From a virus, in the IMG/VR virus record IMGVR_UViG_3300031974_002723, positions 1 to 62,858 of that record: 62,858 nt of DNA, one strand, 5' to 3'. Below are positions 50,470 to 59,392 of the stretch, one piece after another. The notes beneath the pieces are model-generated. The model saw only the letters and a program-made list of their open reading frames with translations. It searched no databases and was not told where the DNA came from. Made by a program: the position numbers and the translations under genes. How positions within the stretch are numbered: the first letter of the stretch is position 1; each line of letters starts with the position of its first letter.

Positions 50470-52454
50470 GAGCGAAAAAAAGCTGGCCTCCAGGAAACGA
50501 AATCTATGATCGTGACCAACAGATCGCTTATGCTAACATGCTACATCAGCTGGCTGCAGAATATGACGCAGCACAGGCTAGGCTCGATCAAGGTGAGATA
50601 CGCCCATCCCCGACATACCCAAACCTTTCCCCTTACCCGACGATTCAAGCTACAGAGCGTAGCCCTGAGTTGAGAGAAGAAAGGGGAAGGGCTAATCCAG
50701 CGTTTCAGTTGCTGGATAACTTTACTCCTATTGGTGATGTAAACGTCATTGCTGAGGGGCTTGGGTCTTTGCTGGAAAGAGACTGGGTTGGTGGTGGTGT
50801 TTCCCTCGGCGCTGGGCTTATATCCCTGCTTGGGCCTGGGAGCATAAGAACGGGTAAAGGGAGTCAGCGTCTGTTAGATCAATCTGGAAAGAAAGGGGTT
50901 TCTGTAAAGGCCATTAAGCAAGCAGCCCAAGGTGGTGACGTATCCAAGTCTGAAAAGGCTTTCCTGGGGATGCTGGCGACTAGAGCCGAGAACGCTGGCA
51001 TGACTCACGTAGACCCAGGAAACATGGGGACTGGAGGCTTGCGGTCAGTTAACGAGGAGGGCACCTCTTGGATGGACAACTGGGGGGTCGATCGGATAAT
51101 GGGCATCAACGAACTTGAAGCAGACGAGATTGCCGAGGCTGTTCAGTCAGGTAGGACTGCTGACCTGTGGGAGAGTGACATTGTGTTTAACGAACTCTCC
51201 GAACCAGGAGCGGTTGACGTGATTAAGCTGAAGGGAGATCAAGCAGTGTACGGACCCGCCAGCAGGAAGCACTTCCATGATGGAACACCAGGCCACGGCG
51301 GTATACATGCTCACGTTAGGGCTGTGCAAGACCCAAGCGAGCTTGTCAAAAGGCAGGAGGGAAAATGGAGTGACGGAAGGAACGTGTACACCATGCTTGA
51401 AATACAGAGCGATGCATTTCAAGCGGCTCACACGTCTAGATACTCCAATGTACTTGGTGACCCAAGTCACGATGTAATTCATGGGTCCAGCGCGTTAACT
51501 AGGATGGCCGCTGAAACGCCAGATAAGTTGACGTCTGTAATAGATAACATCGACGAGGTGTCAGACGCCATCATCGAAGCGATGGAGAAAGAAGGATTTG
51601 CACCGAACATGGAGACGGGCAAAATGCCAAAGGATTTGTATGACCAGTTTGGAAGCAGTTTGAGCGCCAAGAAGCCAGGAAACAGAGGTGGATTCCAGGG
51701 CATGATGGAAAGGCTTATCCAAAGCGGTCGTGTAACTCAAGAGCAGGTGGATGACTTTATCGTTGCTCAGCAAAGAGAGTTTGGGGAAGGCAGCTACTAT
51801 GACTTCAGGTTCGCGGAAGGAATCACAGAGCGAGAAGCGTTTGGTAGAAGGACTGGGATATACGACGAGTGGGATGAGGCTATTGACTACCACGAACCTT
51901 ATGAGATGCACCCGTGGGTTAGAGACGCCCTCGAAGTAAAGAAAAGCAACAAAGCATACAGAGAAGACATAGCTAGTCAGGAGTTTCTCAGCCATGCAGA
52001 ACTTGTAGGAAAGGGCCTGAAGGAGAAGTCCCCTATGAAGAAGACGTGGGTCAGGGAGGCGCTGGCCGCGTACTTTGAAAAAGGAGCCAGTAAAGGGGCC
52101 GAGGCGTTCAGGATCCCGACAAGGGAGACCGTAAACAAGATCCAAAACTACGACGAGTTCCTTAGGCAGTCAGATGTTACACGTAGAAGCCTCGTTAACC
52201 CTGAAGATGCCGAAGGCCTTCTGACCAAAGAAAAGGTTGAAGTCATCCTGAAGAGATACGACGATCTTCCAGAAGAGCTGAAGAAGATGGGGGTGGACGT
52301 AAGCAAGATCGAGACAGTAACTGACAGGTTTGGAAACACGTGGCTTGAGATCCCTCGCGATGCTGTTCCGTCCTCTGTTAAGGTGTTCCGTGATGGCGGT
52401 AGAATCAAGCCCGTTAAGGCGAGGACTTCTGGCGTCAGGGCAAAGAAGTGGTAA
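50466..52454 (+). CDS. Polyvalent virion protein with HAHVR...EIQSD domain, 662 aa
   Basis: Starts MRAKKSWPPGNEIYDRDQQI. The middle contains HGGIHAHVRAVQD, then YTMLEIQSDAFQAAH, and later MKKTWVREALAAYFEKGASK, matching a domain found in many large phage polyvalent proteins. Its function is unknown. The C-terminus carries FRDGGRIKP, related to the GGK motif of other late proteins. It is the last late gene, meeting the early block at a shared hairpin. Confidence 0.74.
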   Translation: MRAKKSWPPGNEIYDRDQQIAYANMLHQLAAEYDAAQARLDQGEIRPSPTYPNLSPYPTIQATERSPELREERGRANPAFQLLDNFTPIGDVNVIAEGLGSLLERDWVGGGVSLGAGLISLLGPGSIRTGKGSQRLLDQSGKKGVSVKAIKQAAQGGDVSKSEKAFLGMLATRAENAGMTHVDPGNMGTGGLRSVNEEGTSWMDNWGVDRIMGINELEADEIAEAVQSGRTADLWESDIVFNELSEPGAVDVIKLKGDQAVYGPASRKHFHDGTPGHGGIHAHVRAVQDPSELVKRQEGKWSDGRNVYTMLEIQSDAFQAAHTSRYSNVLGDPSHDVIHGSSALTRMAAETPDKLTSVIDNIDEVSDAIIEAMEKEGFAPNMETGKMPKDLYDQFGSSLSAKKPGNRGGFQGMMERLIQSGRVTQEQVDDFIVAQQREFGEGSYYDFRFAEGITEREAFGRRTGIYDEWDEAIDYHEPYEMHPWVRDALEVKKSNKAYREDIASQEFLSHAELVGKGLKEKSPMKKTWVREALAAYFEKGASKGAEAFRIPTRETVNKIQNYDEFLRQSDVTRRSLVNPEDAEGLLTKEKVEVILKRYDDLPEELKKMGVDVSKIETVTDRFGNTWLEIPRDAVPSSVKVFRDGGRIKPVKARTSGVRAKKW

Positions 52455-52458
52455 AGAA

Positions 52459-52482
52459 AGAGGGGACCCGAAGGCCCCCTCT
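52459..52482. terminator. Terminator at the convergence of early and late blocks
   Basis: AGAGGGG (52459-52465) pairs with CCCCTCT (52476-52482). On the minus strand the stem is followed by a T-rich run (TTTCTTT), so it is a better terminator for the leftward ribonucleotide reductase transcript. The rightward side lacks a T tract. The remaining spacer to 52560 holds no gene I can see. Confidence 0.75.
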
Positions 52483-52560
52483 CTAAGGTTAGCGAAATTA
52501 CCCCGCACTAAGTCGGTGTAACGGTGCTAAGATAGTACAACTGGCTTATCCAGCATTCGC

Positions 52561-54453
52561 TTATCGGACGGGACATGCTCCAGTATCGCAGTTGTCGATC
52601 TCGACTTCTTCGAGCGAAACGCTGTCCAAGGACGTGATCGGGGTGACACTAGCTTTCATCTCCTCGTACTGCTCTTTCGTAATCTCTTCCAGCGGAGCCT
52701 GATCGAAACCATGATCGCTGTGGAGGAGGAAGGAAACAGACTTGGTGTTGTGGTAGTTGTCGTGCAACCACCAGCGAATAGCCTCCAGCTCTTCCTTGCG
52801 GTAGTAGATGGTTACGCTAACGCTGTTGTCGCTCCACTCCAGTTGCAGGCGCTTGATGACCTCCAGCTGATCGATAGCAGACATGTCCGTACCGAACTGC
52901 GTGCCCTCAGGGAAGGAACACGGGAAGCTGACCACCACGGTGCTGTGGTCCTCGGTCCCGTCGAAGTTACGGACGTACTCTACGTGGTACCCATTGCTCC
53001 GAGCAACTCGTGCAAGCTCGCTATCTGTAGCCATTCGGATTCTCCTAATGTAGTATTGGGAGTATCCAGGGTGAGCCCCTGGTGTAACACCAGCAAGTAG
53101 AGACAGCGTTCCAGAGGGCTTAACTGTAGTAAGTTTAATGGAAGGAGGGAAACCATGGAGTTTCGAGTATTCTTCGTCGTACTTGCGAATATACGTATAG
53201 GCTTTATCCAACCAAGACTTTTGTTCTTCAGTAGCCTGCAGGTAGCCCGTCACACCAATCCCCATCCTCATGTTCTTGTGGACGATGTCCTCGGTCTCCT
53301 TGAGGGAGCATGGGATGGCGAGGCTGTGCTTGTTCACCCTGTACAGATAGCGCAACACCTTCCTCAACTCCTCATAGTTCTCGATGTTCGGGAGGTACAC
53401 CTCAGCCAAACAGCAGGTCTCGAAGTTGGCGAGGCTCTGCTCAGCACAGGGGTTGTATCCCATGACATCGGGGTCGGGGTATTGAACGTCACCCGTCCTG
53501 CCCTGCCTACGTGAAGCGGTCAGGTTGATCAACCCGTAAGGCTCTCCGTTACCCTTGTATCCATCCCAGAACTCCTCAGGAAGCTTCCCGATGTCGTCGC
53601 AGATGACGGAGTTATTGGACATGGCCCTCCAGTTCGGGATGTTGCCCAAGTCCCAACGCTTAGCACGCAGGAACTCGATGTCGTCATGATCACCCAGCGC
53701 GATTTGAGCGGATCGGCGGACGTTACCAGCCACCACGATCTTACCGATGATGTTCATGATATCGAGGCAATCCACGCTGGACAGGCGGCGGCCAGCCTTG
53801 GCGTTCAGGATCTTGTTGATCTCCAGCATACCCCAGACCAGGTCCTCGCTACCGCTGGCGGTACCACCGAAGCCCTTGATCTTTGCGCCCTTCGGACGGA
53901 TGAGGTGAGTGGCAAAGCGGAATCCTTCTCCAGTCTCGAAGCTTGCACGGAGGACCTTGTCCAACAGCTTCACCCATCCCTCACGAGAATCAGGGACAAT
54001 GAAGTCGGCGTCGTTGGAGTCGTCGCGTTCCACCTGAACCTTCGACTTCACCTTCGGGAGCTGGTACACGTGCTCGCGCTGGATGTTGAATCCCACCCCG
54101 CTTCCGAGCATAAGCATCTCGAAGGCCCAAGTGAACGGGCGGATAGGCTCATCTACCACAACGAAAGAACAGTTTTGCAAGGACGGGAGACCAAGGCGAT
54201 CGACGGTCTTGGTGCCGAGTTGCCACAGGAATCGTCCAGCCACGGTGCCTTTCAGCTCCAGCATGATGTTCCTGAGCTCCTCCTGCTCATACTCTTGGAA
54301 GTTGCATCCGAGCTGTTCGTTGCACGCCTGTACGACGCGCTCAACGGTATCGGGCCACTCCTCAGTCTTTCCGTCTTCGGTAGGTCGAGAGTACGTTCGC
54401 TTGAACGTGGGGTATCCTACCTCACCCCATGGGATAAGTTTTTCTGTCTTCAT
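52561..54453 (-). CDS. rtpR: Adenosylcobalamin-dependent ribonucleoside-triphosphate reductase (class II, monomeric), 630 aa
   Basis: Converts ribonucleoside triphosphates to deoxy forms for replication, using a B12-generated thiyl radical. The active-site pattern is intact: C95 in QNCSF, C336 and E338 in NPCAEQ, and C347 eleven residues after C336, the spacing of C408, E410 and C419 in the Lactobacillus enzyme. The C-terminal redox pair is C622 and C627 (CDTGAC). At 630 residues it is shorter than the ~740 of the bacterial enzyme. No cobalamin synthesis gene is present, so the host must supply B12. It is the last gene of the replication block. Confidence 0.93.
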   Translation of the reverse strand: MKTEKLIPWGEVGYPTFKRTYSRPTEDGKTEEWPDTVERVVQACNEQLGCNFQEYEQEELRNIMLELKGTVAGRFLWQLGTKTVDRLGLPSLQNCSFVVVDEPIRPFTWAFEMLMLGSGVGFNIQREHVYQLPKVKSKVQVERDDSNDADFIVPDSREGWVKLLDKVLRASFETGEGFRFATHLIRPKGAKIKGFGGTASGSEDLVWGMLEINKILNAKAGRRLSSVDCLDIMNIIGKIVVAGNVRRSAQIALGDHDDIEFLRAKRWDLGNIPNWRAMSNNSVICDDIGKLPEEFWDGYKGNGEPYGLINLTASRRQGRTGDVQYPDPDVMGYNPCAEQSLANFETCCLAEVYLPNIENYEELRKVLRYLYRVNKHSLAIPCSLKETEDIVHKNMRMGIGVTGYLQATEEQKSWLDKAYTYIRKYDEEYSKLHGFPPSIKLTTVKPSGTLSLLAGVTPGAHPGYSQYYIRRIRMATDSELARVARSNGYHVEYVRNFDGTEDHSTVVVSFPCSFPEGTQFGTDMSAIDQLEVIKRLQLEWSDNSVSVTIYYRKEELEAIRWWLHDNYHNTKSVSFLLHSDHGFDQAPLEEITKEQYEEMKASVTPITSLDSVSLEEVEIDNCDTGACPVR

Positions 54454-54481
54454 TTTTTAAAAGGAAAGGCTTGCAAGATAG

Positions 54482-54982
54482 TCAGAATTCTCTTGAGTAC
54501 CGCCATACTCGGTAGGTACTTAAAGTCCTGAGGTCGTGCAAGTTAAGTTTGGTTATCAGATCCTGGCGGTCCTTCCTGCGGTACTTCTGCTTGTAGGCAT
54601 CCCTCTTGTTGGAGACGATCGTTGCGTCCCTGAGTTCGTCCTCAGTGTAGTGCAGAAGTTCCACCCGATCCACGATTGAGAATCCTCCTTCCTCTGGCAT
54701 ATCGAAGGCGATGATCTTTGCACCACCGTACAGCCAGCCAGGATTCCCTCTTACGTTCATTAACTCCACCCAAATCTCGTCGGGCAGGTTGTTACCCTTT
54801 ACGTCCACTCCCCACTTACCCATGTTGTTATGGGCAAGCCAGTAGTCTACATGCTCGTGTATGTCCTCAGTATGCGAGGACTTCTTTACGTCCAGACCTA
54901 ACTCCTCAGCCGCTCTCACAAACCGAACCTCAGCTACCCTTCCCGTCGAGCCCGAATAGGCCCTCCGCTTTTGGCTCACCAT
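54482..54982 (-). CDS. PD-(D/E)XK nuclease-like protein, 166 aa
   Basis: Starts MVSQKRRAYSGSTGRVAEVR. Residues about 40-66 read HEHVDYWLAHNNMGKWGVDV followed by KGN: an Asp in a beta hairpin, then D-x-K, the core of PD-(D/E)XK nucleases. The C-terminus is basic (RDAYKQKYRRKDRQDLITKL). It may process DNA ends or degrade host DNA for nucleotide supply. The call rests on this motif only. Confidence 0.62.
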   Translation of the reverse strand: MVSQKRRAYSGSTGRVAEVRFVRAAEELGLDVKKSSHTEDIHEHVDYWLAHNNMGKWGVDVKGNNLPDEIWVELMNVRGNPGWLYGGAKIIAFDMPEEGGFSIVDRVELLHYTEDELRDATIVSNKRDAYKQKYRRKDRQDLITKLNLHDLRTLSTYRVWRYSREF

Positions 54983-55193
54983 GAGCTTCGTAGAATTGGT
55001 TAGAGGCTTCGCGAACGAGGTCCAGCTCGTAGTTGATCTGTTGCCGAACCTTTTGGGTCAGCTCGATCACGTATCCTGGGTGCCGCTTTGGATCACCCTC
55101 GCGGTTGTAGAGGTCTTCATAGAAGTTCGCTATCAGGCGGTGCATCCTCTCGCATGCTATTCCGTAGCTTCTTCCCACGTCTTCCTTTGTCAT
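54930..55193 (-). CDS. Hypothetical protein, 87 aa
   Basis: Starts MTKEDVGRSYGIACERMHRL and is mostly helical with mixed charge. It overlaps both neighbours (53 and 77 nt), which lowers confidence, but the unique middle part reads as a normal protein. Unrecognised; possibly a partner of the two flanking nucleases. Confidence 0.6.
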   Translation of the reverse strand: MTKEDVGRSYGIACERMHRLIANFYEDLYNREGDPKRHPGYVIELTQKVRQQINYELDLVREASNQFYEAHGEPKAEGLFGLDGKGS

Positions 55194-55644
55194 GTGGTAT
55201 GTTGTCTTTGATTATACTTATCGCTTGTTCGACCTGCTGTCGATTCTTACAAATGAACAGCATAGGTAGCGGTTTTCCAAGTTCGGTTAAGTATTTCATA
55301 AACAGCTTCCAGCGCATAGGGAAGTCGTGGTGAGAATGAAGGAAGCCCTTCGTCTCTATGATCCAGCTCTCGTCCTTCGCAACGAAGTCGGGCTTGTAAC
55401 GTATCGGGAGCGCAACACTGTTGCTCCGATCGGTCATCTCCTTCTTCTTGGAGGTCATCTTCCAGTACGTTCCTTCGTATCGGAATCTGTCCATGAGCGT
55501 ATACTCATGTTCCTCGTAGGAAAAAGGTATCCCCGATTCAGCAAGAAGGTCAGCGCAAGTCTTCTCAAGACCACTCTTATACCTTCCTAACTCCCTCTTC
55601 TTGGCAGATTTCCTTCTGGAAGTCTGTCCTCTTTTTCGCTTCAC
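55117..55644 (-). CDS. Endonuclease I-like Holliday junction resolvase, 175 aa
   Basis: Expected to cleave branched DNA before packaging, as T7 gp3 does. After a basic leader the motif order matches T7 endonuclease I: RYKSGLEKTCADLLAESGIP (E26), then RYKPDFV (D86), then WIIETKG (E97, K99). At 175 residues it is near the usual 150. The C-terminus is basic. Confidence 0.82.
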   Translation of the reverse strand: MKRKRGQTSRRKSAKKRELGRYKSGLEKTCADLLAESGIPFSYEEHEYTLMDRFRYEGTYWKMTSKKKEMTDRSNSVALPIRYKPDFVAKDESWIIETKGFLHSHHDFPMRWKLFMKYLTELGKPLPMLFICKNRQQVEQAISIIKDNIPHDKGRRGKKLRNSMREDAPPDSELL

Positions 55645-55660
55645 ATGGGGAAGTTACAGC

Positions 55661-57466
55661 TTAAATCGATGCGAACGTCTCATTTGGGGACATCTTAAAA
55701 GTTTTGTAGTTGTTGAATTCATTTCCAATGGGTTGGAACAGCTTCTCCTGTGTATAATTCGACCTGAAGGCCGTCATTGAGGTGTCCATAGTGAAGGTCA
55801 AAGGCTCGTCAATCGACGTTGGCATACCTCCAGTCTCGACATCGCGAACCTTCCTGACATGAAGTTCGGTGGTTTTCTTGATGTTGTTGTCTGGCGCCTG
55901 GACCTTGCGGTGGATCGTAAGGAAGCAGTCGGCTCGGTTCACGAACTTGCCGCCACCCTCGGTATCCTCAGCATACGGGGCCACAGGCAATCCGTCGTCA
56001 CCCTTGCGGCGTTGCGCTTCGGTAACAGCGTGCATGTTCAACCAGACCGCTACGTCATTGGCGTTGGAGAACGTAAGGAACTCCGAAGCCGCTTGGTAGT
56101 GGTAGTCGTGGCTGTTGCCCTGACCGCTAAGCTCAAGCTTGAGGCTGTTGTACGGGTCAACCAGAACAGCATCGAACTTCTCTTGACGGTAAATCTTCTC
56201 AAGGAAGACAATGATGTCGGTGTAGCTGTACACTTGGTTGTTGCTGATGACGGTGAAGTGGTCGTTCACCCACTTGTATGCGGTCTTACGCTGATCGTAG
56301 GTCATGTCCCCAATCTTGCGGTTCGTCGCAAACTGCATGAGCGTCATCTTGAGCGAAGCAGTCCTGTTCTCCGAGGAGTACACCACCCACTTCCAGTTGT
56401 GTCGCCGTGCGGCGTTCACCATCAGGTAGAGCATCATGGTCGTCTTGCCGACGTTGCTGTGGCCGTTGATGATAGTGAACTCCTTCTTGTATCGGAAGTG
56501 TTGGTCCAGCTTGGCATCACCCGTGTCGAGCCCAACTTGAATCCGACCGTTGGCGTAGTCGTCAATCCATCGGAAGTCTTCGTCGTCAGATGAGATGAAG
56601 GACATGTCCCCGTCATTGATGAGGAGCTCACGCTGGGCGTTCTGCTCGGCACCGATGACATCCTTGATGGGGTCGTTCTTACCTCTCTCCAATCCTTCTC
56701 GGATGGTCTTGAGGGCGTGCTCTTCGCTGTCGATGTCGCGCTTGGTAATCTCGCGCATCAGGATCCTGACGGCCTCTTCTTCCTCGATACGTCCAGCACC
56801 GACAAATCCACCCAGCAGTCGGGCGGCACGCAGGAGGGTGTTGTGCTTCTCCCCGTCATCGCACTGGCGAATCATGCGGCAGGCGAGGTTGAGCTTCATG
56901 TAGTCCGTGAACTCCCCCTTCTTGGCCTCTTGCACCTGCTCGCTACGCTCAGAGGCAAATGCCCCGAACTTCTGCGCCCCAGGATTGAGGATGAGGTCAG
57001 GGTCGTAGGACTCGAAGCAAGCGCGAGACTCGTTGACACCAGACTCGTCAACCTCAAGGTCGTACTGCTTGTGGAAGTAGTTCTTGAGTGCTCGGAAGTG
57101 ATCGCGGTGCCGCTCAGGGTTGGTTACCCGAACCAGCGCCTTGAGCCCGTCGCCCGACGGAGAAACCCAACAGGAGTAGACGTAAGCGTCAGTAGCCAGG
57201 ATCGACTTGGATTTCTCAACGTCAATGTGATCGAAGTCCAGTACAATGAGTCCGCTGTGATCGAACAGACCCTCGTCACTGCGGTCTGAGAACTCGCCGC
57301 TAAAGCAGACAATCGGAAGCTGTTTCTTTGCGTCTTTGTCGCCATCACGAACAGACTCAATCGTGGTTTTCGACTGGCCCTCGCGGATCCTCCCAAGGGC
57401 AGTATGGATATCCACATGGTGTGGGTTGTCCTTGTCGTACAGGTTCTTGAAGAACGTTACTTTCAT
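55661..57466 (-). CDS. VirE_N/BT4734-like domain fused to DnaB-type helicase, 601 aa
   Basis: Replicative helicase candidate. Residues about 1-175 resemble the BT4734-like (VirE N-terminal) domain common in Bacteroidota mobile elements (SGLIVLDFDH, then WVSPSGDGLKALVRV). Residues about 310-560 form a RecA-like helicase with Walker A GHSNVGKTT (335-343) and Walker B AVLVDPYNSL (433-442). The middle is charged and helical. No primase catalytic motif is evident, so host primase or the N domain must supply primers. DNA polymerase is absent from the window. Confidence 0.84.
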   Translation of the reverse strand: MKVTFFKNLYDKDNPHHVDIHTALGRIREGQSKTTIESVRDGDKDAKKQLPIVCFSGEFSDRSDEGLFDHSGLIVLDFDHIDVEKSKSILATDAYVYSCWVSPSGDGLKALVRVTNPERHRDHFRALKNYFHKQYDLEVDESGVNESRACFESYDPDLILNPGAQKFGAFASERSEQVQEAKKGEFTDYMKLNLACRMIRQCDDGEKHNTLLRAARLLGGFVGAGRIEEEEAVRILMREITKRDIDSEEHALKTIREGLERGKNDPIKDVIGAEQNAQRELLINDGDMSFISSDDEDFRWIDDYANGRIQVGLDTGDAKLDQHFRYKKEFTIINGHSNVGKTTMMLYLMVNAARRHNWKWVVYSSENRTASLKMTLMQFATNRKIGDMTYDQRKTAYKWVNDHFTVISNNQVYSYTDIIVFLEKIYRQEKFDAVLVDPYNSLKLELSGQGNSHDYHYQAASEFLTFSNANDVAVWLNMHAVTEAQRRKGDDGLPVAPYAEDTEGGGKFVNRADCFLTIHRKVQAPDNNIKKTTELHVRKVRDVETGGMPTSIDEPLTFTMDTSMTAFRSNYTQEKLFQPIGNEFNNYKTFKMSPNETFASI

Positions 57467-57641
57467 TGTATTCGTGTTCTAGAATGAGTTGTAGGTAGTG
57501 GATGGCTTTCTTGATGTCGTCTGCCCCACCCTTTTTAGCATGACGACTTACGTACTTGACAACGTTGCCCTCCATGAATGAGAGCTCGTTGCGGTTGATG
57601 TATTCGATGGGCTCAATGGCCATCTTGTAATGCTTGCTCAT
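57357..57641 (-). CDS. DUF3310 protein (T7 gp1.7-like), 94 aa
   Basis: Residues 1-62 match DUF3310: HYKMAIEPIEYINRNELSFM, EGNVVKYVSRHAKKGG, then DDIKKAIHYLQLILE. Members include T7 gp1.7, reported to act as a nucleotide kinase, so it may supply dNTPs with the reductase. The last 30 residues overlap the helicase start by 110 nt and look less conserved, so the true end may differ. Confidence 0.84.
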   Translation of the reverse strand: MSKHYKMAIEPIEYINRNELSFMEGNVVKYVSRHAKKGGADDIKKAIHYLQLILEHEYNESNVLQEPVRQGQPTPCGYPYCPWEDPRGPVENHD

Positions 57642-57895
57642 ATCGCGTTGCTGTTTACATGTCCGTGTGTCTTGACATCTCTGACACCTCTGATGATGAT
57701 GCGCTTCTCACCCTTGAAGGTCTTGCCGTAGCATTCACGCTTCAGCCTCTCCATGGTGCGAGGGCAGTTCTTCATCAGCTCACTTGGGGTGCAGTACCTA
57801 GACACCGCCCACGATTCTTTATTGATCGTGCTCTTGTTCTTCTTGTACGCTACGTCCAGCGTCATCGAGTATATCTGGGGCTTTGAGGTTTGCAT
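57638..57895 (-). CDS. Hypothetical protein, 85 aa
   Basis: Starts MQTSKPQIYSMTLDVAYKKN and is basic, ending HGHVNSNAI. There are two Cys in the middle (RYCTPSELMKNCPRT) and no motif I recognise. Its stop overlaps the DUF3310 start and its start overlaps the previous gene by 77 nt. Confidence 0.6.
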   Translation of the reverse strand: MQTSKPQIYSMTLDVAYKKNKSTINKESWAVSRYCTPSELMKNCPRTMERLKRECYGKTFKGEKRIIIRGVRDVKTHGHVNSNAI

Positions 57896-58208
57896 TCCAC
57901 TTGCGCTTTAGTTTCTTCGATATCCAGACCATATCTACCCGCTGTCCAATCTTCTCCCATGTATCTGGGCGAGTCAGGACGACGCAGTTGTCCCCCTCTT
58001 TGTTCGGGATGAACAGGAGCAGAAAGTCAGCGTCGAATTTAGGTACGGATACAGTGAAGTCTTTGTCGTAGTTCTCTGCGTGAACGTGAAAGGACATTCG
58101 CTTCCCGTTCTTACTGGCAGAGAAAGTTTGGGGGCTGAGAAACTCGATGTCTCTCAACCCCCATTCGATCATGGCGTATATGCCGAATCCTTTAGAAAGG
58201 AAGGTCAT
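57819..58208 (-). CDS. Hypothetical protein, 129 aa
   Basis: I start at the ATG at 58208 (MTFLSKGFGIYAMIEWGLRD) because the longer reading overlaps the SSB-like gene in a low-complexity frame. It has a beta-rich middle (FTVSVPKFDADFLLLFIPN) and an acidic tail (SVQEEQEHDQ). The EWGLRD...FDADFLLLF pattern could be a divergent nuclease fold, which I cannot confirm. Confidence 0.6.
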   Translation of the reverse strand: MTFLSKGFGIYAMIEWGLRDIEFLSPQTFSASKNGKRMSFHVHAENYDKDFTVSVPKFDADFLLLFIPNKEGDNCVVLTRPDTWEKIGQRVDMVWISKKLKRKWNANLKAPDILDDAGRSVQEEQEHDQ

Positions 58209-58497
58209 CTTGGGCCACTTGATGGCTGGCCGCCTTAGCCTCACGCTTCTCCTTAGCGGCTTCGCTATTCGGGTTGAAGACACGGGCGCAGGCCTTGCCA
58301 TTCTTGCTCATGAACAACGTCACGTAGACATTGCCACCACGACCTTGCTCGTCACGGCGGGTGACGTATTGGTCGAGCATGTCTTTCAGCTCGTTGTCTT
58401 TGAGACGAACAGACCAGCTCATCAGCTCGTTGTTGTCATTGAACTTGGGTTCGTCGGCCCACCCGACGAGAACGGAGTCGTACTTAGTATCGCTCAT
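58192..58497 (-). CDS. SSB-like single-strand DNA-binding protein, 101 aa
   Basis: Starts MSDTKYDSVLVGWADEPKFN. A small beta-rich protein ending in an acidic tip DDLPF, the hallmark of bacterial SSB C-termini that recruit replication proteins. An OB fold is plausible but not visible by eye. It sits directly between the helicase group and the exonuclease/annealing pair, which all need ssDNA binding. Confidence 0.6.
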   Translation of the reverse strand: MSDTKYDSVLVGWADEPKFNDNNELMSWSVRLKDNELKDMLDQYVTRRDEQGRGGNVYVTLFMSKNGKACARVFNPNSEAAKEKREAKAASHQVAQDDLPF

Positions 58498-58509
58498 TTG
58501 TTTATTGGA

Positions 58510-58578
58510 TTATGGGTAAAGAATTAATTGGATTAGTGTGATGACGACAGTCAAGGCCAGTGTGTATGCCATGACCAT
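58510..58578 (-). CDS. Possible tiny membrane protein, 22 aa
   Basis: The frame reads MVMAYTLALTVVITLIQLIL then YP, one strong hydrophobic helix with no charge. It occupies the 105-nt space between the exonuclease and SSB-like genes. Only composition and gap filling support it. Confidence 0.3.
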   Translation of the reverse strand: MVMAYTLALTVVITLIQLILYP

Positions 58579-58603
58579 CGAAAGCCCGTAGGCAAGGTAC
58601 GCT

Positions 58604-59392
58604 TTATACTTTGAATCGAAGGTAATCTTGAACTGGTGTACGTCCCTCTCTAAGGAACTTTTCAATTCTCTCAATGGCATCGTTGAACTTCATTTCGCCA
58701 GCAAAGAGAGTCTCTTCTGAGCACTCCACGATCGCTGGCAGGTAAGGAAACGTCTTCTCTTGCACGAGCCAGTAGAACTCGCTTACACCGAAGACCTTGG
58801 TGTAGATGTACGCTTGGATGTCGTAACTGAAATCCCGAACGCTGTACCTGAACTTGGATACGGACTTGGTAGACTTGGAGTCCACAATGAATCCGTCACC
58901 GAGGCAGTCGAGGAATCCCTTGACCTTGATGGGTCCGAGCATCTCGTTGAACTCAACTTGGTACTTGGCACTCGACAGGTACTGATCGGCAAGCCCGCAT
59001 TCTTCGAGCCTGTCAATCATGTCGTTCGCCATCTTCCAATCCTCAGGGGACACCAGCTTCTTGTCATTGGACTCAGCCTCCGCAATCATCTCTGCCTTGA
59101 GCTTCTTGAACTCAGCAGACATACTTGGGCGCTTCATCTTCCTGACTGCATCAGAGCACAGGTCCAGGATCCTGTCGTCAGATACGACGGTGTACAGGTT
59201 CATCGCCTTATCGCGCTCGAAGAGGAGCATGTCGTAGAGAGTACCGAAGTCCAGTGCAGGAGACTCGAACTTCAGTTCTTTCTTCATGTACAGGTCGAAC
59301 TTGGCCATGTCGTCAAGCGCAACCTTGAGAGAGGAGTACGACAAGTGTGACTTGCCGTACCTCTCTTCGAGGGCTTTAGGGATATCAATCAT
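58604..59392 (-). CDS. RecE-like (exonuclease VIII / PDDEXK) exonuclease, 262 aa
   Basis: Likely resects double-strand ends to 3' single strands. Core motifs: G-rich ALDFGTLYD (about 46-54), KGFLD with D162, IVDSKST with D171 and K173, then FSYDIQAYIYTKV (Q193), the order seen in RecE-type PD-(D/E)XK nucleases. It is placed next to an annealing-protein candidate, forming a typical two-component recombination pair; the genes overlap by 4 nt. Confidence 0.82.
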   Translation of the reverse strand: MIDIPKALEERYGKSHLSYSSLKVALDDMAKFDLYMKKELKFESPALDFGTLYDMLLFERDKAMNLYTVVSDDRILDLCSDAVRKMKRPSMSAEFKKLKAEMIAEAESNDKKLVSPEDWKMANDMIDRLEECGLADQYLSSAKYQVEFNEMLGPIKVKGFLDCLGDGFIVDSKSTKSVSKFRYSVRDFSYDIQAYIYTKVFGVSEFYWLVQEKTFPYLPAIVECSEETLFAGEMKFNDAIERIEKFLREGRTPVQDYLRFKV

